The notes under the pieces: model-generated
Database searches by the model: none
Told to the model about the DNA's origin: nothing
The model's input: the letters and a program-made list of their open reading frames with translations, nothing else
Program-made: the position numbers and the translations under genes
Shown: piece by piece, positions 47,709-59,388 of the stretch
Layout of the letters: the number at the start of each line of letters is the position of its first letter
How positions within the stretch are numbered: position 1 is the stretch's first letter
Origin: JAICYJ01 sp963766445
GTDB lineage: Bacteria > Actinomycetota > Thermoleophilia > Gaiellales > JAICJC01
Direction of reading: 5' to 3'
DNA: 64,000 bases
Assembly (NCBI GenBank): GCA_963766445.1
Contig: CAVXZW010000014.1
Span: 124,001 to 188,000, forward strand

Positions 47709-48381
47709 GGGCCACTCGCTGGAGCTGGCCTCGCGGCGGCTGCGGCCGCTGGTCGGCGAGGTCGTCAGCGAAGGCCCGCTCAGCGGCGCCACCGTCGTCG
47801 GCGTCGAGGCCCGTGGCAAGCACCTGCTGGTGCACGCCGACGACGGCCGCTCGCTGCACGCCCACCTGGGCCTGCACGGCAGCGTCCGGCTGGCGGCCCC
47901 CGGCGCCGGCCGCGGCCGCCACGTGCTGCGCACGGCCGCCGGCGACGCTGTCATCCGGGGCCGGCTGGAGGTCGTCCCCGCCGCCCGGCTGCGGCTGGCG
48001 CTGGGGCCCGATCTGCTTCGCGATTTCGATGAGGCCGAGTTCCTCCGGCGCGCGCGGCTGGTCGACCGCCACGTCGGTGAGGTGCTGCTCGATCAGCGCG
48101 TCGTTGCCGGTGCCGGCAACATCGTCAAGAGCGAGGCGCTGTGGGAGTGTCGGATCGACCCGTTCGCGCTCGTGTCATCGTTCGACGACGATCGCCTGCT
48201 CGAGCTGGCCGGGGTGGCCGCCCGCATGCTGCGCGACGGAGTCTCCGCCGGCGGCCGCCTGCCCGCCCGCGTTTACCGGGCCACGGGCCGTCCCTGTCCT
48301 CGCTGCGCGTCGCCGATCCGTAGCGCGCCACAGGGCGAGCAGCGGCGAACGACCTGGTGGTGTCCCGCATGCTGCTTGTGA
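47701..48381 (+). CDS. nei2: Fpg/Nei-family DNA glycosylase (Nei2-like)
   Basis: 226 residues. After the initiator the chain starts PEGHSLELA, giving the catalytic Pro1 and Glu2; GKHLLVHADDG carries the Lys of the beta-wing; VAGAGNIVKSEALW is the helix-two-turn-helix; the C-terminal zinc finger is CPRCASPIRS with TWWCPACC. It excises oxidised pyrimidines and nicks the abasic site. It overlaps lhr by 8 bases and the next gene as GTGA. Confidence 0.92.
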   Translation: MPEGHSLELASRRLRPLVGEVVSEGPLSGATVVGVEARGKHLLVHADDGRSLHAHLGLHGSVRLAAPGAGRGRHVLRTAAGDAVIRGRLEVVPAARLRLALGPDLLRDFDEAEFLRRARLVDRHVGEVLLDQRVVAGAGNIVKSEALWECRIDPFALVSSFDDDRLLELAGVAARMLRDGVSAGGRLPARVYRATGRPCPRCASPIRSAPQGEQRRTTWWCPACCL

Positions 48382-50294
48382 GGCGCCGCACCCCGCACGC
48401 GCAGGTGGCCGACCGCGCCCGCGGCGTGATGCTCGGCCTCGCTGTGGGAGACGCCCTGGGCGCGGCGCTGGAGTGGGATCATCCCGAGCAGATCGTCGCC
48501 CGCTACGGCGGCCCGCTGCGCGACATGGTCGCGTCGCGCACCTGGTCGCTGGGAGAGTGGACCGACGACACCGCCATGGCACTGAAGCTGGCCGAGAGCA
48601 TGGCCGATCGCGGCGTCTACGACGAGGATGACGTGCTGGCCCGCTACCTGGTGTGGGCGCGCTCCTCGCCCAAGGACATCGGCGCCACCGTCAGCCACGC
48701 GCTGGCCCGTGCCGGCACGCCCGAAGCGGCGCGCGCCGCAGCCGCCGACTACCACACCCGCTCGGGCGGCCACAGCGCCGGCAACGGCTCGCTGATGCGC
48801 ACCGCACCGATCGCGATCCGCTACCGGGGCGATACCGGCGCGATCGAGCGCATCTCGCGGCTCGACTCGTCGCTGACCCATCACGACGAGCTGGCGGGAG
48901 ACGCCTGTGCGCTGTTCAACCTGACCGTCGCGGCGCTCCTGCAGGACCGCCGCCCGCCCTCGTCCAGCTCGCAGGTCGGACAGGCCGCGGCGGCCGCGGT
49001 CACCCTCACTGCCGGAGACCTGCTCGATCCCGTGCAGCGGCAGATCGGGTACGTGATGACGGCATTGCAGGTGGCCTTCTGGGCGGCGATGACGGCGCCC
49101 AGCTTCGAGCAGGCGGTGGTGGACGCCGCCAACCTGGGCGGCGACGCCGACACCAACGCCGCAATCACGGGGGCGCTGGCGGGCGCCCGCTTCGGCGCCG
49201 AGGCGATCCCGGAGCGCTGGCTGGAGCCGCTGCACGACCGCGACCACATCTCCGGGCTCGCGACGCGGCTCCTCGCGGGAGTAGCGACGCGGGGTATCCT
49301 GGGCCCGATGCCGCACGCCCCCGACCGGAACCTGGCCCTCGAGCTCGTGCGCGTGACCGAGGCCGCTGCGCTGGCGGCATCGCGCTGGGTCGGCGCCGGC
49401 GACAAGATCGCCGCCGACCAGGCAGCGGTCGACGCCATGCGCCACATGCTTGCCACCGTCGAGATGGACGGTGTCGTCGTGATCGGCGAGGGCGAGAAGG
49501 ACGAGGCGCCGATGCTGTTCAACGGCGAGCGGATCGGCGCCGGCACCGGCGTGGAGGTGGACGTCGCGGTCGATCCGCTGGAGGGCACCGAGTTGTGCGC
49601 GCGCGGGCAGCCGAACGCGCTGGCCGTGGTGGCGGCGTCGGAGCAGGGAACCATGTTCGACCCCGGCCCCTGCGTCTACATGGAGAAGCTGGCCTGCGGT
49701 CCCGAGGTCGACGACGAGCTCGACCTGAACGCGCCGATCGAGGAGACGCTGGAGGCTGTCGCCCGCGCCAAGCGGGTGCGCCCGCGTGACCTGATGGTGG
49801 TGATCCTCGACCGGCCGCGCCATGACGAGATGGTGAAGCGGATCCGCGCCGTCGGCACCCGCATCCGCTTCATCCCGCACGGCGACGTGTCCGGCGCGCT
49901 GATGGCCGCCAGCCCGGACACCGGCATCGACCTGTTGTGGGGCATCGGCGGCACGCCCGAGGGCGTGCTCTCTGCCGCCGCCTTCAAGTGCCTGGGCGGC
50001 CAGTTTCAGGGCAAGCTGTGGCCACGTGACGACGCCGAGCGCCGAGCCGCGATCGAGGCTGGCTACGACCTCGACCGGGTGCTGCTGCTGGACGATCTTG
50101 TCCGAGGTGACAACACGTTCTTCGCGGCCACCGGTGTGACCGACGGCGACCTGCTGCGCGGCGTCCGCTACCAGCACGGTGGTGCCCGCACGCATTCGCT
50201 GGTGATGCGCTCCAAGTCGGGCACCGTGCGCACGCTGCAGGCCACGCACAGCATGCAGAAGCTGGGTGAGCTGGCCGGCACCCGCTACGACTGA
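48378..50294 (+). CDS. glpX: ADP-ribosylglycohydrolase / class II fructose-1,6-bisphosphatase in one frame
   Basis: 638 residues. Residues 1-310 are a DraG-type hydrolase (GVMLGLAVGDALGAALEW, LGEWTDDTAMALKL, NLGGDADTNAAITGAL with the di-Mg ligands). Residues 311-638 are a complete GlpX starting at an internal ATG (49308): RNLALELVRVTEAAALAA, GEGEKDEAPMLFNGE, VAVDPLEGTELCARG and GTPEGVLSAAAFKC. GlpX dephosphorylates fructose-1,6-bisphosphate. The two domains abut with about five residues between them. Deleting one G from the run at 49276-49279 would create a stop (GAG TAG, 49282-49284), so this could be two genes joined by an insertion error. Confidence 0.88.
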   Translation: MRRRTPHAQVADRARGVMLGLAVGDALGAALEWDHPEQIVARYGGPLRDMVASRTWSLGEWTDDTAMALKLAESMADRGVYDEDDVLARYLVWARSSPKDIGATVSHALARAGTPEAARAAAADYHTRSGGHSAGNGSLMRTAPIAIRYRGDTGAIERISRLDSSLTHHDELAGDACALFNLTVAALLQDRRPPSSSSQVGQAAAAAVTLTAGDLLDPVQRQIGYVMTALQVAFWAAMTAPSFEQAVVDAANLGGDADTNAAITGALAGARFGAEAIPERWLEPLHDRDHISGLATRLLAGVATRGILGPMPHAPDRNLALELVRVTEAAALAASRWVGAGDKIAADQAAVDAMRHMLATVEMDGVVVIGEGEKDEAPMLFNGERIGAGTGVEVDVAVDPLEGTELCARGQPNALAVVAASEQGTMFDPGPCVYMEKLACGPEVDDELDLNAPIEETLEAVARAKRVRPRDLMVVILDRPRHDEMVKRIRAVGTRIRFIPHGDVSGALMAASPDTGIDLLWGIGGTPEGVLSAAAFKCLGGQFQGKLWPRDDAERRAAIEAGYDLDRVLLLDDLVRGDNTFFAATGVTDGDLLRGVRYQHGGARTHSLVMRSKSGTVRTLQATHSMQKLGELAGTRYD

Positions 50295-50387
50295 TCGCGG
50301 TGCAGGCACCCATGTGCGCGACTTCGCGCCCCTCACGTCCCCGCCATCGGTAGAATGGCCGGCATCCAGTCGCCCCAAGGAGCGCCC

Positions 50388-50639
50388 GTGCGAGATTACA
50401 CGCCTGAGTACGAGTCATTCCAAGACGACGCGCTGGCCGTGCTCAGCGGCGCCGCAGTGACCGTCGCGGTTACCGGCTTCTGGTGGAAGCCCGTGTACGC
50501 AGGGCCGATCGCCCTCGCCATCGCAGTGATCGCCTACTTCCTGACACCGCGGGCGCGGGGCGGCACGATCATCGCCGTCGCTGTGATCACGCTGCTCGCC
50601 ATGCTCGGCCGCTGGATCGCGAACTACCCGGTCGTCTAG
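50388..50639 (+). CDS. small membrane protein
   Basis: 83 residues from a GTG with AAGGAG at a good distance. The polar N-terminus (RDYTPEYESFQDDAL) is followed by three hydrophobic segments at about 17-30, 35-51 and 58-76. No family was recognised. Its last four bases overlap the convergent gene. Confidence 0.65.
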   Translation: MRDYTPEYESFQDDALAVLSGAAVTVAVTGFWWKPVYAGPIALAIAVIAYFLTPRARGGTIIAVAVITLLAMLGRWIANYPVV

Positions 50640-50923
50640 CCGGCCTCGGCCGGTGGCAGGATCGCCAGGCCGTTGGCGATCGCGCGGTCGCCGCCGCGAT
50701 GGAACACCAGGTCGACGCTGTGCTCCGTCTTGTAGCGGCCCCAGAACATCAGCCGCGCGTAGCTCTTGGCGGTCATCCTTCGCGGCGGCACCAGCTCGCC
50801 GGCGAACACCAGGTCCGCGCCGCGCACCTCGAAATCGACTCCCTCCTGCTTCGGCACGCCGTTGACGAACACCTGGAAGGGGCGTTCGGCATTGGCCGGC
50901 AGAGGAACTCGTGAACCGTTCAT
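50636..50923 (-). CDS. conserved-looking protein of unknown function
   Basis: 95 residues from the ATG at 50923 with GGGAC upstream. The sequence has a compact all-beta look (FQVFVNGVPKQEGVDFEVRG, DLVFAGELVPP, VDLVFHRGGD), like a small beta-sandwich or phage-structural-type fold, but no family can be named. Monocistronic, convergent with the small membrane protein. Confidence 0.55.
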   Translation of the reverse strand: MNGSRVPLPANAERPFQVFVNGVPKQEGVDFEVRGADLVFAGELVPPRRMTAKSYARLMFWGRYKTEHSVDLVFHRGGDRAIANGLAILPPAEAG

Positions 50924-50982
50924 GCAACGTCCCGCGGTTCGGGTGGGCGAGGGATCAGGGGGTATCTTGATACCGTTCGGCC

Positions 50983-53605
<2,623 letters not shown>

Positions 53606-53636
53606 CCGGGTGCGGCAGCGCCCGGATGGTGGAGCC

Positions 53637-54710
53637 ATGACTCGAACGCTCCGCATCACCGCAACCCTCTTCGCCGCCCTGCTGCTGACGACCGGCACCC
53701 AGGTGGCCTCCGCCTCGCAGCGCCTGGCGGCCGGGACGCTCGTCCCCAACGTCACGCCCACCGCCACGCTGACCGTCTTGCCCACACAGACAACGGCGCC
53801 GGTCGGTGCCTCGATCGACCTTTCCGGCCACCTCACCCTGTCCGACGGCGCCAACCTCACCGGCCACACCATCCATGTGCTGGAGACGGCTCCGGGCGGC
53901 GTCGAGACCGACATCGGTACCGCCAGCACCAACGTCTTCGGCGCGTTCTACTTCGCGGTGCCGAACACGCTCACCCCCGCCGGCCACTGGAGCTTCCGCG
54001 CGACCTTCGACGGCGAGTCGACGTACATGCCGATCGACGCGACGACGGCGTCGACGTACGGCAACCCCGCGCCTTCGCTGACGCTCGCCACCAGCGCCGC
54101 GACCATCCTGATCGGCGGGCACGTCACAGTGACCGCAACGCTGGGCGCCTGGCACTCCAACGACCAGGTGTCGATCTACGGCACCACCGGCGGCGGTGCG
54201 CCGCAGCTCGTGGGCAGCGGCGCCGTGAACTCCAGCGGCGTCTTCGCGGTCAGCCTGTCGCCGACTCACAACACCGTCTACAGCGCCAGCTGGGCGGGCG
54301 ACGACACCTACCTGCCGGCGACCAGCGCGCCGAAGTCGGTGTCCGTGCGCGCGAAGGTGGGGATCGCGCAGTCGGGCTACTACCGCAGCTCCCGCGGGGT
54401 GCGGCTCTACCACTACCGCACGAGCTGCTGGACGCGCTCCACGCACTGCCCGCGCTTCACCGCGTCGCTGCTGCCGAGCATGGCCGGGAAGGCCATCCTG
54501 TTCACCCTGCAGCGGCGCAGCTCTGGCCACTGGCGGACGGTGACGACCGGCACCGTCGGCACCAACGTGAACGGCCTGGCGGCTGCCATCTACCGCTACC
54601 GCGGCACCGTCCTGATCGGCAAGACCATGCGCGTCAAGGCGAGCTGGGCCGGCGACTCCGGCAACCTCGGCGGCCACTCCCAGTGGACGTTGTTCCGACT
54701 CACCAGCTGA
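53637..54710 (+). CDS. secreted protein with Ig-like repeats
   Basis: 357 residues. Signal peptide about 1-27 (LFAALLLTTGTQVASA). Two Ig-like modules (about 40-140 and 145-240) share strands such as WSFRATFDGESTY and YSASWAGDDTYLPATSA, as in bacterial Big_3/Big_5-type domains. The C-terminal region (about 245-357) holds a Cys pair (SCWTRSTHC) and ends with a third module-like strand set (VKASWAGDSGN). Probably a cell-surface or extracellular adhesive protein. Confidence 0.72.
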   Translation: MTRTLRITATLFAALLLTTGTQVASASQRLAAGTLVPNVTPTATLTVLPTQTTAPVGASIDLSGHLTLSDGANLTGHTIHVLETAPGGVETDIGTASTNVFGAFYFAVPNTLTPAGHWSFRATFDGESTYMPIDATTASTYGNPAPSLTLATSAATILIGGHVTVTATLGAWHSNDQVSIYGTTGGGAPQLVGSGAVNSSGVFAVSLSPTHNTVYSASWAGDDTYLPATSAPKSVSVRAKVGIAQSGYYRSSRGVRLYHYRTSCWTRSTHCPRFTASLLPSMAGKAILFTLQRRSSGHWRTVTTGTVGTNVNGLAAAIYRYRGTVLIGKTMRVKASWAGDSGNLGGHSQWTLFRLTS

Positions 54711-54748
54711 GGCGGGGCCGCGCGGCGCCCAGGCGGTAGTCTGCGGGC

Positions 54749-56182
54749 GTGAGCCTGCTCGCCGACCTGCGCCGCGCCGTCGGCGCCGACCACCTGATCA
54801 CCGACCCGGTCGCGCTGCGCACGTACCAGTCCGACGGCCTCACCGGCTATCGGGCCCAACCGCTGGCGGTGGCGCTGCCCGGCAACACGGCCGAGGTGGT
54901 GGCCGCGGTCGCCGCCTGCGAACGGCACGGCGTGCCGTTCGTGGCGCGCGGCGCGGGCACCGGGCTCTCGGGCGGGTCGGTGCCGGTGGCGGAGGGGATC
55001 GTGATCGGCCTCTCGCGGATGCGCGCGATCCTCGACGTGGACGTGCCCAACCGCCGCGTGCGGCTGCAGCCCGGAGTCACCAACCTGGAGGTGACGCAGG
55101 CGGTGGCGCCGCACGGGCTCTACTACGCGCCGGATCCGTCCAGCCAACAGGTCTGCACGATCGGCGGCAACGTGGCCGAGAACTCGGGCGGTGCGCACTG
55201 CCTCAAGTACGGGTTCACGACCAACCACGTGCTGGAGGCGGACGTCGTGCTGGCCGGCGGTGAGCTGGTGCGGCTGAGCGACCACGACAGTCTGGATCTG
55301 CTGGGCGCCGTGGTCGGCTCGGAGGGCACGCTGGGTGTGGTCACCGAGGTGGTGGTCCGGGTGCTGCCGCGGCCGCAGCGGGTGGAGACACTACTGGCCG
55401 CGTTCGCGGACACCGACGAGGCGGGCGAGGCGGTGTCGGCGATCATCGCGGCCGGCATCATCCCTGCGGCGATCGAGATGATGGACGCGCTCACGATCGC
55501 TGCCGCCGAGGCGGCGGTGCACGCGGGGCTGCCGCTGGACGCGGGAGCGGTGCTGCTGGTCGAGCTGGACGGGCCGGCGCTCGAGGTCGAGCAGGTGCTG
55601 GCCGAGACGGTGCGGCTATGCCGGGCGGCCGGCGCGCGCGATGTGCGCCAGGCCGGCGACGAGGCCGAGCGGGCGGGCTTCTGGCGGGGGCGCAAGGCGG
55701 CGTTCGCGGCGATGGGCCGGATCAGTCCCCACTACTACGTGCAGGACGGCGTGGTGCCGCGGACGCGGCTGCCCGAGACGCTGCGCAAGATCGAGCGGCT
55801 GTCGGAGCAGTACGGGCTGCGGGTCGGAAACGTGTTCCACGCCGGGGACGGCAACCTGCATCCGCTGGTGCTGTACGACGCGTCCGTCGAGGGCGAGCCG
55901 GCGCTGGCGGAGCAGCTGGCCTCCGAGATCCTGAACGCGTGCGTGGAGGCGGGCGGCTCGCTCACCGGGGAGCACGGGATCGGGCTGGACAAGGCCCGGC
56001 ACATGGGCAAGATGTTCTCGGAGGCCGATCTCGACGCGATGAACCGGCTGCGCTGCGGGTTCGATCCGGACGGGCGCTGCAACCCGGGCAAGGTGTTCCC
56101 GACGCCGCGGCTGTGCGGCGAGGTGCCCGGCCACTACCGCGAGCATCCGCTGGAGCGGGAGGGGGTGGCGGAGCGGTGGTGA
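54749..56182 (+). CDS. glcD: glycolate oxidase FAD subunit
   Basis: 477 residues. PCMH-type FAD domain with ARGAGTGLSGGSVPVAEG and IGGNVAENSGGAHCLKYG; the C-terminal FAD-linked oxidase domain has GNVFHAGDGNLHPLVLYD and SLTGEHGIGLDKARHM. Oxidises glycolate or D-lactate, feeding electrons to the quinone pool with GlcE and GlcF. It overlaps glcE as GTGA. Confidence 0.93.
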   Translation: MSLLADLRRAVGADHLITDPVALRTYQSDGLTGYRAQPLAVALPGNTAEVVAAVAACERHGVPFVARGAGTGLSGGSVPVAEGIVIGLSRMRAILDVDVPNRRVRLQPGVTNLEVTQAVAPHGLYYAPDPSSQQVCTIGGNVAENSGGAHCLKYGFTTNHVLEADVVLAGGELVRLSDHDSLDLLGAVVGSEGTLGVVTEVVVRVLPRPQRVETLLAAFADTDEAGEAVSAIIAAGIIPAAIEMMDALTIAAAEAAVHAGLPLDAGAVLLVELDGPALEVEQVLAETVRLCRAAGARDVRQAGDEAERAGFWRGRKAAFAAMGRISPHYYVQDGVVPRTRLPETLRKIERLSEQYGLRVGNVFHAGDGNLHPLVLYDASVEGEPALAEQLASEILNACVEAGGSLTGEHGIGLDKARHMGKMFSEADLDAMNRLRCGFDPDGRCNPGKVFPTPRLCGEVPGHYREHPLEREGVAERW

Positions 56183-56943
56183 TCGAGCACGAGGCGGGCG
56201 ACCTGACCTGCACGGTCGAGGCGCTGACGCCGATGGTGGAGCTGCAGGCGGCGCTGGCCGGTGCCGGCCAGATGCTGGCGCTGGATCCGCCCGGCGACGA
56301 GCGGCTGACGGTGGGCGACGTGTTCGACCGGGGCCTGTTCGGGCCGCGGGCGCACCGCTACGGGCGGCCACGCGACCTGATCCTGGGCATCCGGGCGCGG
56401 CTGCCGGGCGGCGAGGAGATCCGCGGCGGGGGCAAGGTGGTCAAGAACGTGGCCGGGTACGACCTGCCCAAGCTGTTCACCGGGGCGGAGGGCAGGCTGG
56501 GCCGGCTGCTGGAGCTGACCCTGCGGCTGCACCCGCTGCCGGCGCGGACGTGCACGCTGGTGACGGCGACGCAGGATGCGACGGTGTTCGAGCCGCTGGC
56601 GCCGGCCTGCGTCGACTACCGCTGGGCGCAGGAGCGGCTGCTGGTGCGGTTCGAGGGGCCGGTGGCCGACCGGCTGGCCGAGGAAGCGCTGAGGCTTGCT
56701 GGCGGGGAGCTGGTGGAGCAGGACGAGCAGCTGTGGGATGAGCAGCGGGGGCTGCAGGCGGGGCTGCACCTGCACCGCTGCCTGCCGGCGGACTGCCCGC
56801 AGCGGGTGGCGGAGCTGCGGGATGCCGGAGCGACTGCGGTGGTCGGGCGCTGGGCGCGGGGCTGGCTGTTCGCCGACCTGCCGGCGCCGGAGCGGGAGCT
56901 GAGCCCGCTCGAGCAGCGGGTGATCGCGAGGTTCGCGGCGTGA
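56179..56943 (+). CDS. glcE: glycolate oxidase FAD-binding subunit GlcE
   Basis: 254 residues. A short PCMH-like domain with LTVGDVFDRGLFGPRAHRYG, GGKVVKNVAGYDLPKLFTG and AEGRLGRLLELTLRLHPLP, all GlcE hallmarks. GTG start inside the glcD stop and GTGA overlap with glcF, so the three subunits are translationally coupled. Confidence 0.9.
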   Translation: MIEHEAGDLTCTVEALTPMVELQAALAGAGQMLALDPPGDERLTVGDVFDRGLFGPRAHRYGRPRDLILGIRARLPGGEEIRGGGKVVKNVAGYDLPKLFTGAEGRLGRLLELTLRLHPLPARTCTLVTATQDATVFEPLAPACVDYRWAQERLLVRFEGPVADRLAEEALRLAGGELVEQDEQLWDEQRGLQAGLHLHRCLPADCPQRVAELRDAGATAVVGRWARGWLFADLPAPERELSPLEQRVIARFAA

Positions 56944-58116
56944 GCGCGTCCACCCGCGAGCTGCTGGACGCGTGCGTGCACTGCGGCTTCTGCCTGCCGG
57001 CCTGTCCCACGTACTCGCTGTGGGGCGAGGAGATGGACTCGCCGCGCGGGCGCATCCAGCTGATCGGGATGGTCGAGGACGGGGAGGTGGAGCTGGACGC
57101 GAGCGTCGCGCTGCACCTCGACCGCTGCCTGGGCTGCCTGGCATGCGTGCCGGCGTGTCCCAGCGGGGTGCGCTACGACCAGCTGATCGAGCGGGCGCGG
57201 GTGCAGCGGCGGGAGCAGGCGCCGCGGTCGCTGCGGTCGCGGGCGGTGGAGCGGGCGCTGTTTGCGGTGGTGCCGCGGCCGCGGCTGCTGCGGGCGCTGT
57301 CGTGGCCGTTGGCGCTGGGGCTGCGCCCGGCGGCGCTGGCGCCGCGCGTGTCGGTCTCGGAGCTGCGGGCGGCGCCGCCGGAGCGGACGGCGGCGGTGGG
57401 GGAGCGGCGGATGTCGGTGGCGCTCCTGAGCGGGTGCGCGCAGCGGGTCTACTTCGGGCGCGTGAACGAGGCGTCGGTGCGCGCGCTGGCGGCACGCGGG
57501 TGCGACGTCGCGGTGCCGGCCGGGCAGGGCTGCTGCGGGGCGCTGTACCTGCACGGGGGCCGCGAGCGGGATGCGCGCAGGCGGGCCGAGGCGACGATCG
57601 AGGCGCTGTCGGGCTACGACCGGGTGGTGGTGACGGCGGCGGGATGCGGATCGGCGATGAAGGGCTACGGCGAGCTGCTGGAGACCGACCGGGCGCGCGA
57701 GTTCGCAGAGCGGGTGTGCGACGTGACGGAGCTGCTGGCCGAGCTGCCGGCGCCGGCTGCGCAGGAGCAGGCGGGAGCGGCCCCGCGCCGGGTGGTCTAC
57801 CAGGACGCATGCCATCTGCTGCACGGCCAGGGCGTCTCGGAGCAGCCGCGGCAGCTGCTGCGATCGGTGCCCGGGAGTGGAGCTGGTCGAGATCGAGGAT
57901 GCCGGCATGTGCTGCGGGTCGGCGGGCACCTACAACCTGCTGCAGCCGCAGGCCGCGCGCGAGCTGGGCGAGCGCAAGGCGCGATCGATCCTGGCGGCCC
58001 GGCCCGACCTGATCGCGACGGCGAACCCCGGCTGCGCGCTGCAGCTGGCGGCCTCGCTGCGGCGACTGGGCCGCGGCGATCTGCCGATCGTGCACCCGGT
58101 CGAGCTGCTCGGCTGA
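56940..58116 (+). CDS. glcF: glycolate oxidase iron-sulfur subunit, frameshifted
   Basis: About 391 residues. Two 4Fe-4S motifs near the N-terminus (CVHCGFCLPACP and CLGCLACVPACP), then two CCG domains: GQGCCGALYLHGG and, after a frame change near 57,870, DAGMCCGSAGTYN. One surplus base in CCCGGGAGTGG accounts for the break (SVPG joins VELVEIED). Passes electrons from GlcDE to the quinone pool. Confidence 0.9.
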
Positions 58117-58391
58117 CCCGCACCGATCCCGCAACGGCCTGGTACCAGGCGCCGGCACAGGCCCCGCCCTCCCGAAGGTCACAGATCAGTCGCGGCCGTG
58201 CCACCGGCCTGGCACAGACCTGTGTCCCGGCCCGATGCGGTGTTTGACTCCAATAATTCCCGACGCCGGGGATCCGGCTCAACCATCCAGTTCGCGGCAC
58301 ATGCCACCAGTGACGACGGGTCACGATTGCGTGCCGAAGCGCCACGGCGGCCGAGGCGGCTCTGAGCCCTGAGCGGGCGGCCAGGACGCGC

Positions 58392-59177
58392 CTAGTGCTT
58401 GCGGGTCAGATACACATACGTGACGAAGGGCAGCTCCAGCGGTGCGTCGCCGGCGTGGTTGTGCACGATCTGTGACAGGTCGCGGGCCAGCAGCTCGCGG
58501 TCAGCCTCCGGTAGGGCGGCGACGTAGCTCCATGACAGCACCAGCTGCACGATCTGCTCGGCGTCGACCGTGATCGGGTGCGAGAACTCGCGGTGCTCGA
58601 GCGGCGTGAACAGAGCGTTCCCCGCGAAGGCCTCCTGCCAGCGCAGCGTGTGCGGCCGGTTCTCCGGCCGCACGTCCGGCGCCGGCACCTCGCGCAGCCG
58701 CGCCTCGAACTCATCGGCCCAGGCGGCCCGGTCGTGCCAGCTGACGTGGTGCCAGAGCAGTGCCAGGCCGCCGGCCGGCCGCAGCACCCGGTGGATCTCG
58801 GGCAGCGCGCGGGCGCCGTCGAACCAGTGGAACGCCTCGCCCACGAAAACGGCGTCGACCGACCCGTCGCCCATCGGGATCTGCTCGGCCGTGCCGTCCA
58901 GCAGCGTCGCCTCCGGCGCCCGCGCCGCCAGCAGCCGTCGCATCCCGGGCAGCGGTTCGACCGCGATCAGAAGACCGGCTCGCGGGGCCAGCGCCTGTGA
59001 AAGCTTGCCGGTGCCGGCCGCCAGGTCGAGCACGACCGAGCCGCCGTTCAGCCCCAGCTCCCGGAAAACCCAGTCGAGCGGCTCATCCTCGTAGCCGGGC
59101 CGGGCGCGGTCGTAGCTGTAGGCAGAGCCGGCGAACGCCTCCGCCAGCGGGTCGAGCCGTCTGCCCTCGCTGCCCAT
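58392..59177 (-). CDS. class I SAM-dependent methyltransferase
   Basis: 261 residues. Motif I VVLDLAAGTGKLSQAL (near 47), the acidic post-I loop VEPLPGM, the motif II-like VDAVFVGEAFHWFDG and VLRPAGGLALLWH. Of the ubiE/SmtA-like Methyltransf_11 type. Substrate unknown. Confidence 0.85.
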   Translation of the reverse strand: MGSEGRRLDPLAEAFAGSAYSYDRARPGYEDEPLDWVFRELGLNGGSVVLDLAAGTGKLSQALAPRAGLLIAVEPLPGMRRLLAARAPEATLLDGTAEQIPMGDGSVDAVFVGEAFHWFDGARALPEIHRVLRPAGGLALLWHHVSWHDRAAWADEFEARLREVPAPDVRPENRPHTLRWQEAFAGNALFTPLEHREFSHPITVDAEQIVQLVLSWSYVAALPEADRELLARDLSQIVHNHAGDAPLELPFVTYVYLTRKH

Positions 59178-59190
59178 CGGCGCCGCGCGG

Positions 59191-59358
59191 CTACTCGTAA
59201 TACCCGAGGCCGAACGCGATCGACGCGAACGACACCGCCACCAGCAGTCCGATCCACTGGCCCGGCACGCCGTGGTAACCGGGGCCGGCCAGTACGGCGA
59301 GCGTGGCGACCACGATCCCGCCGCTGATCAACCACATGAAAAACCGCCCTGCGCTCAT
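59191..59358 (-). CDS. small two-helix membrane protein
   Basis: 55 residues, read directly from the minus strand. Helices at about 5-24 and 34-52 flank the turn PGYHGVPGQ; the chain ends GLGYYE. Located 13 bases upstream of the methyltransferase start on the same strand, so probably co-transcribed. Function unknown. Confidence 0.55.
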   Translation of the reverse strand: MSAGRFFMWLISGGIVVATLAVLAGPGYHGVPGQWIGLLVAVSFASIAFGLGYYE

Positions 59359-59388
59359 CCGCTCGTGAATCTACCAGACCGACCCGCT

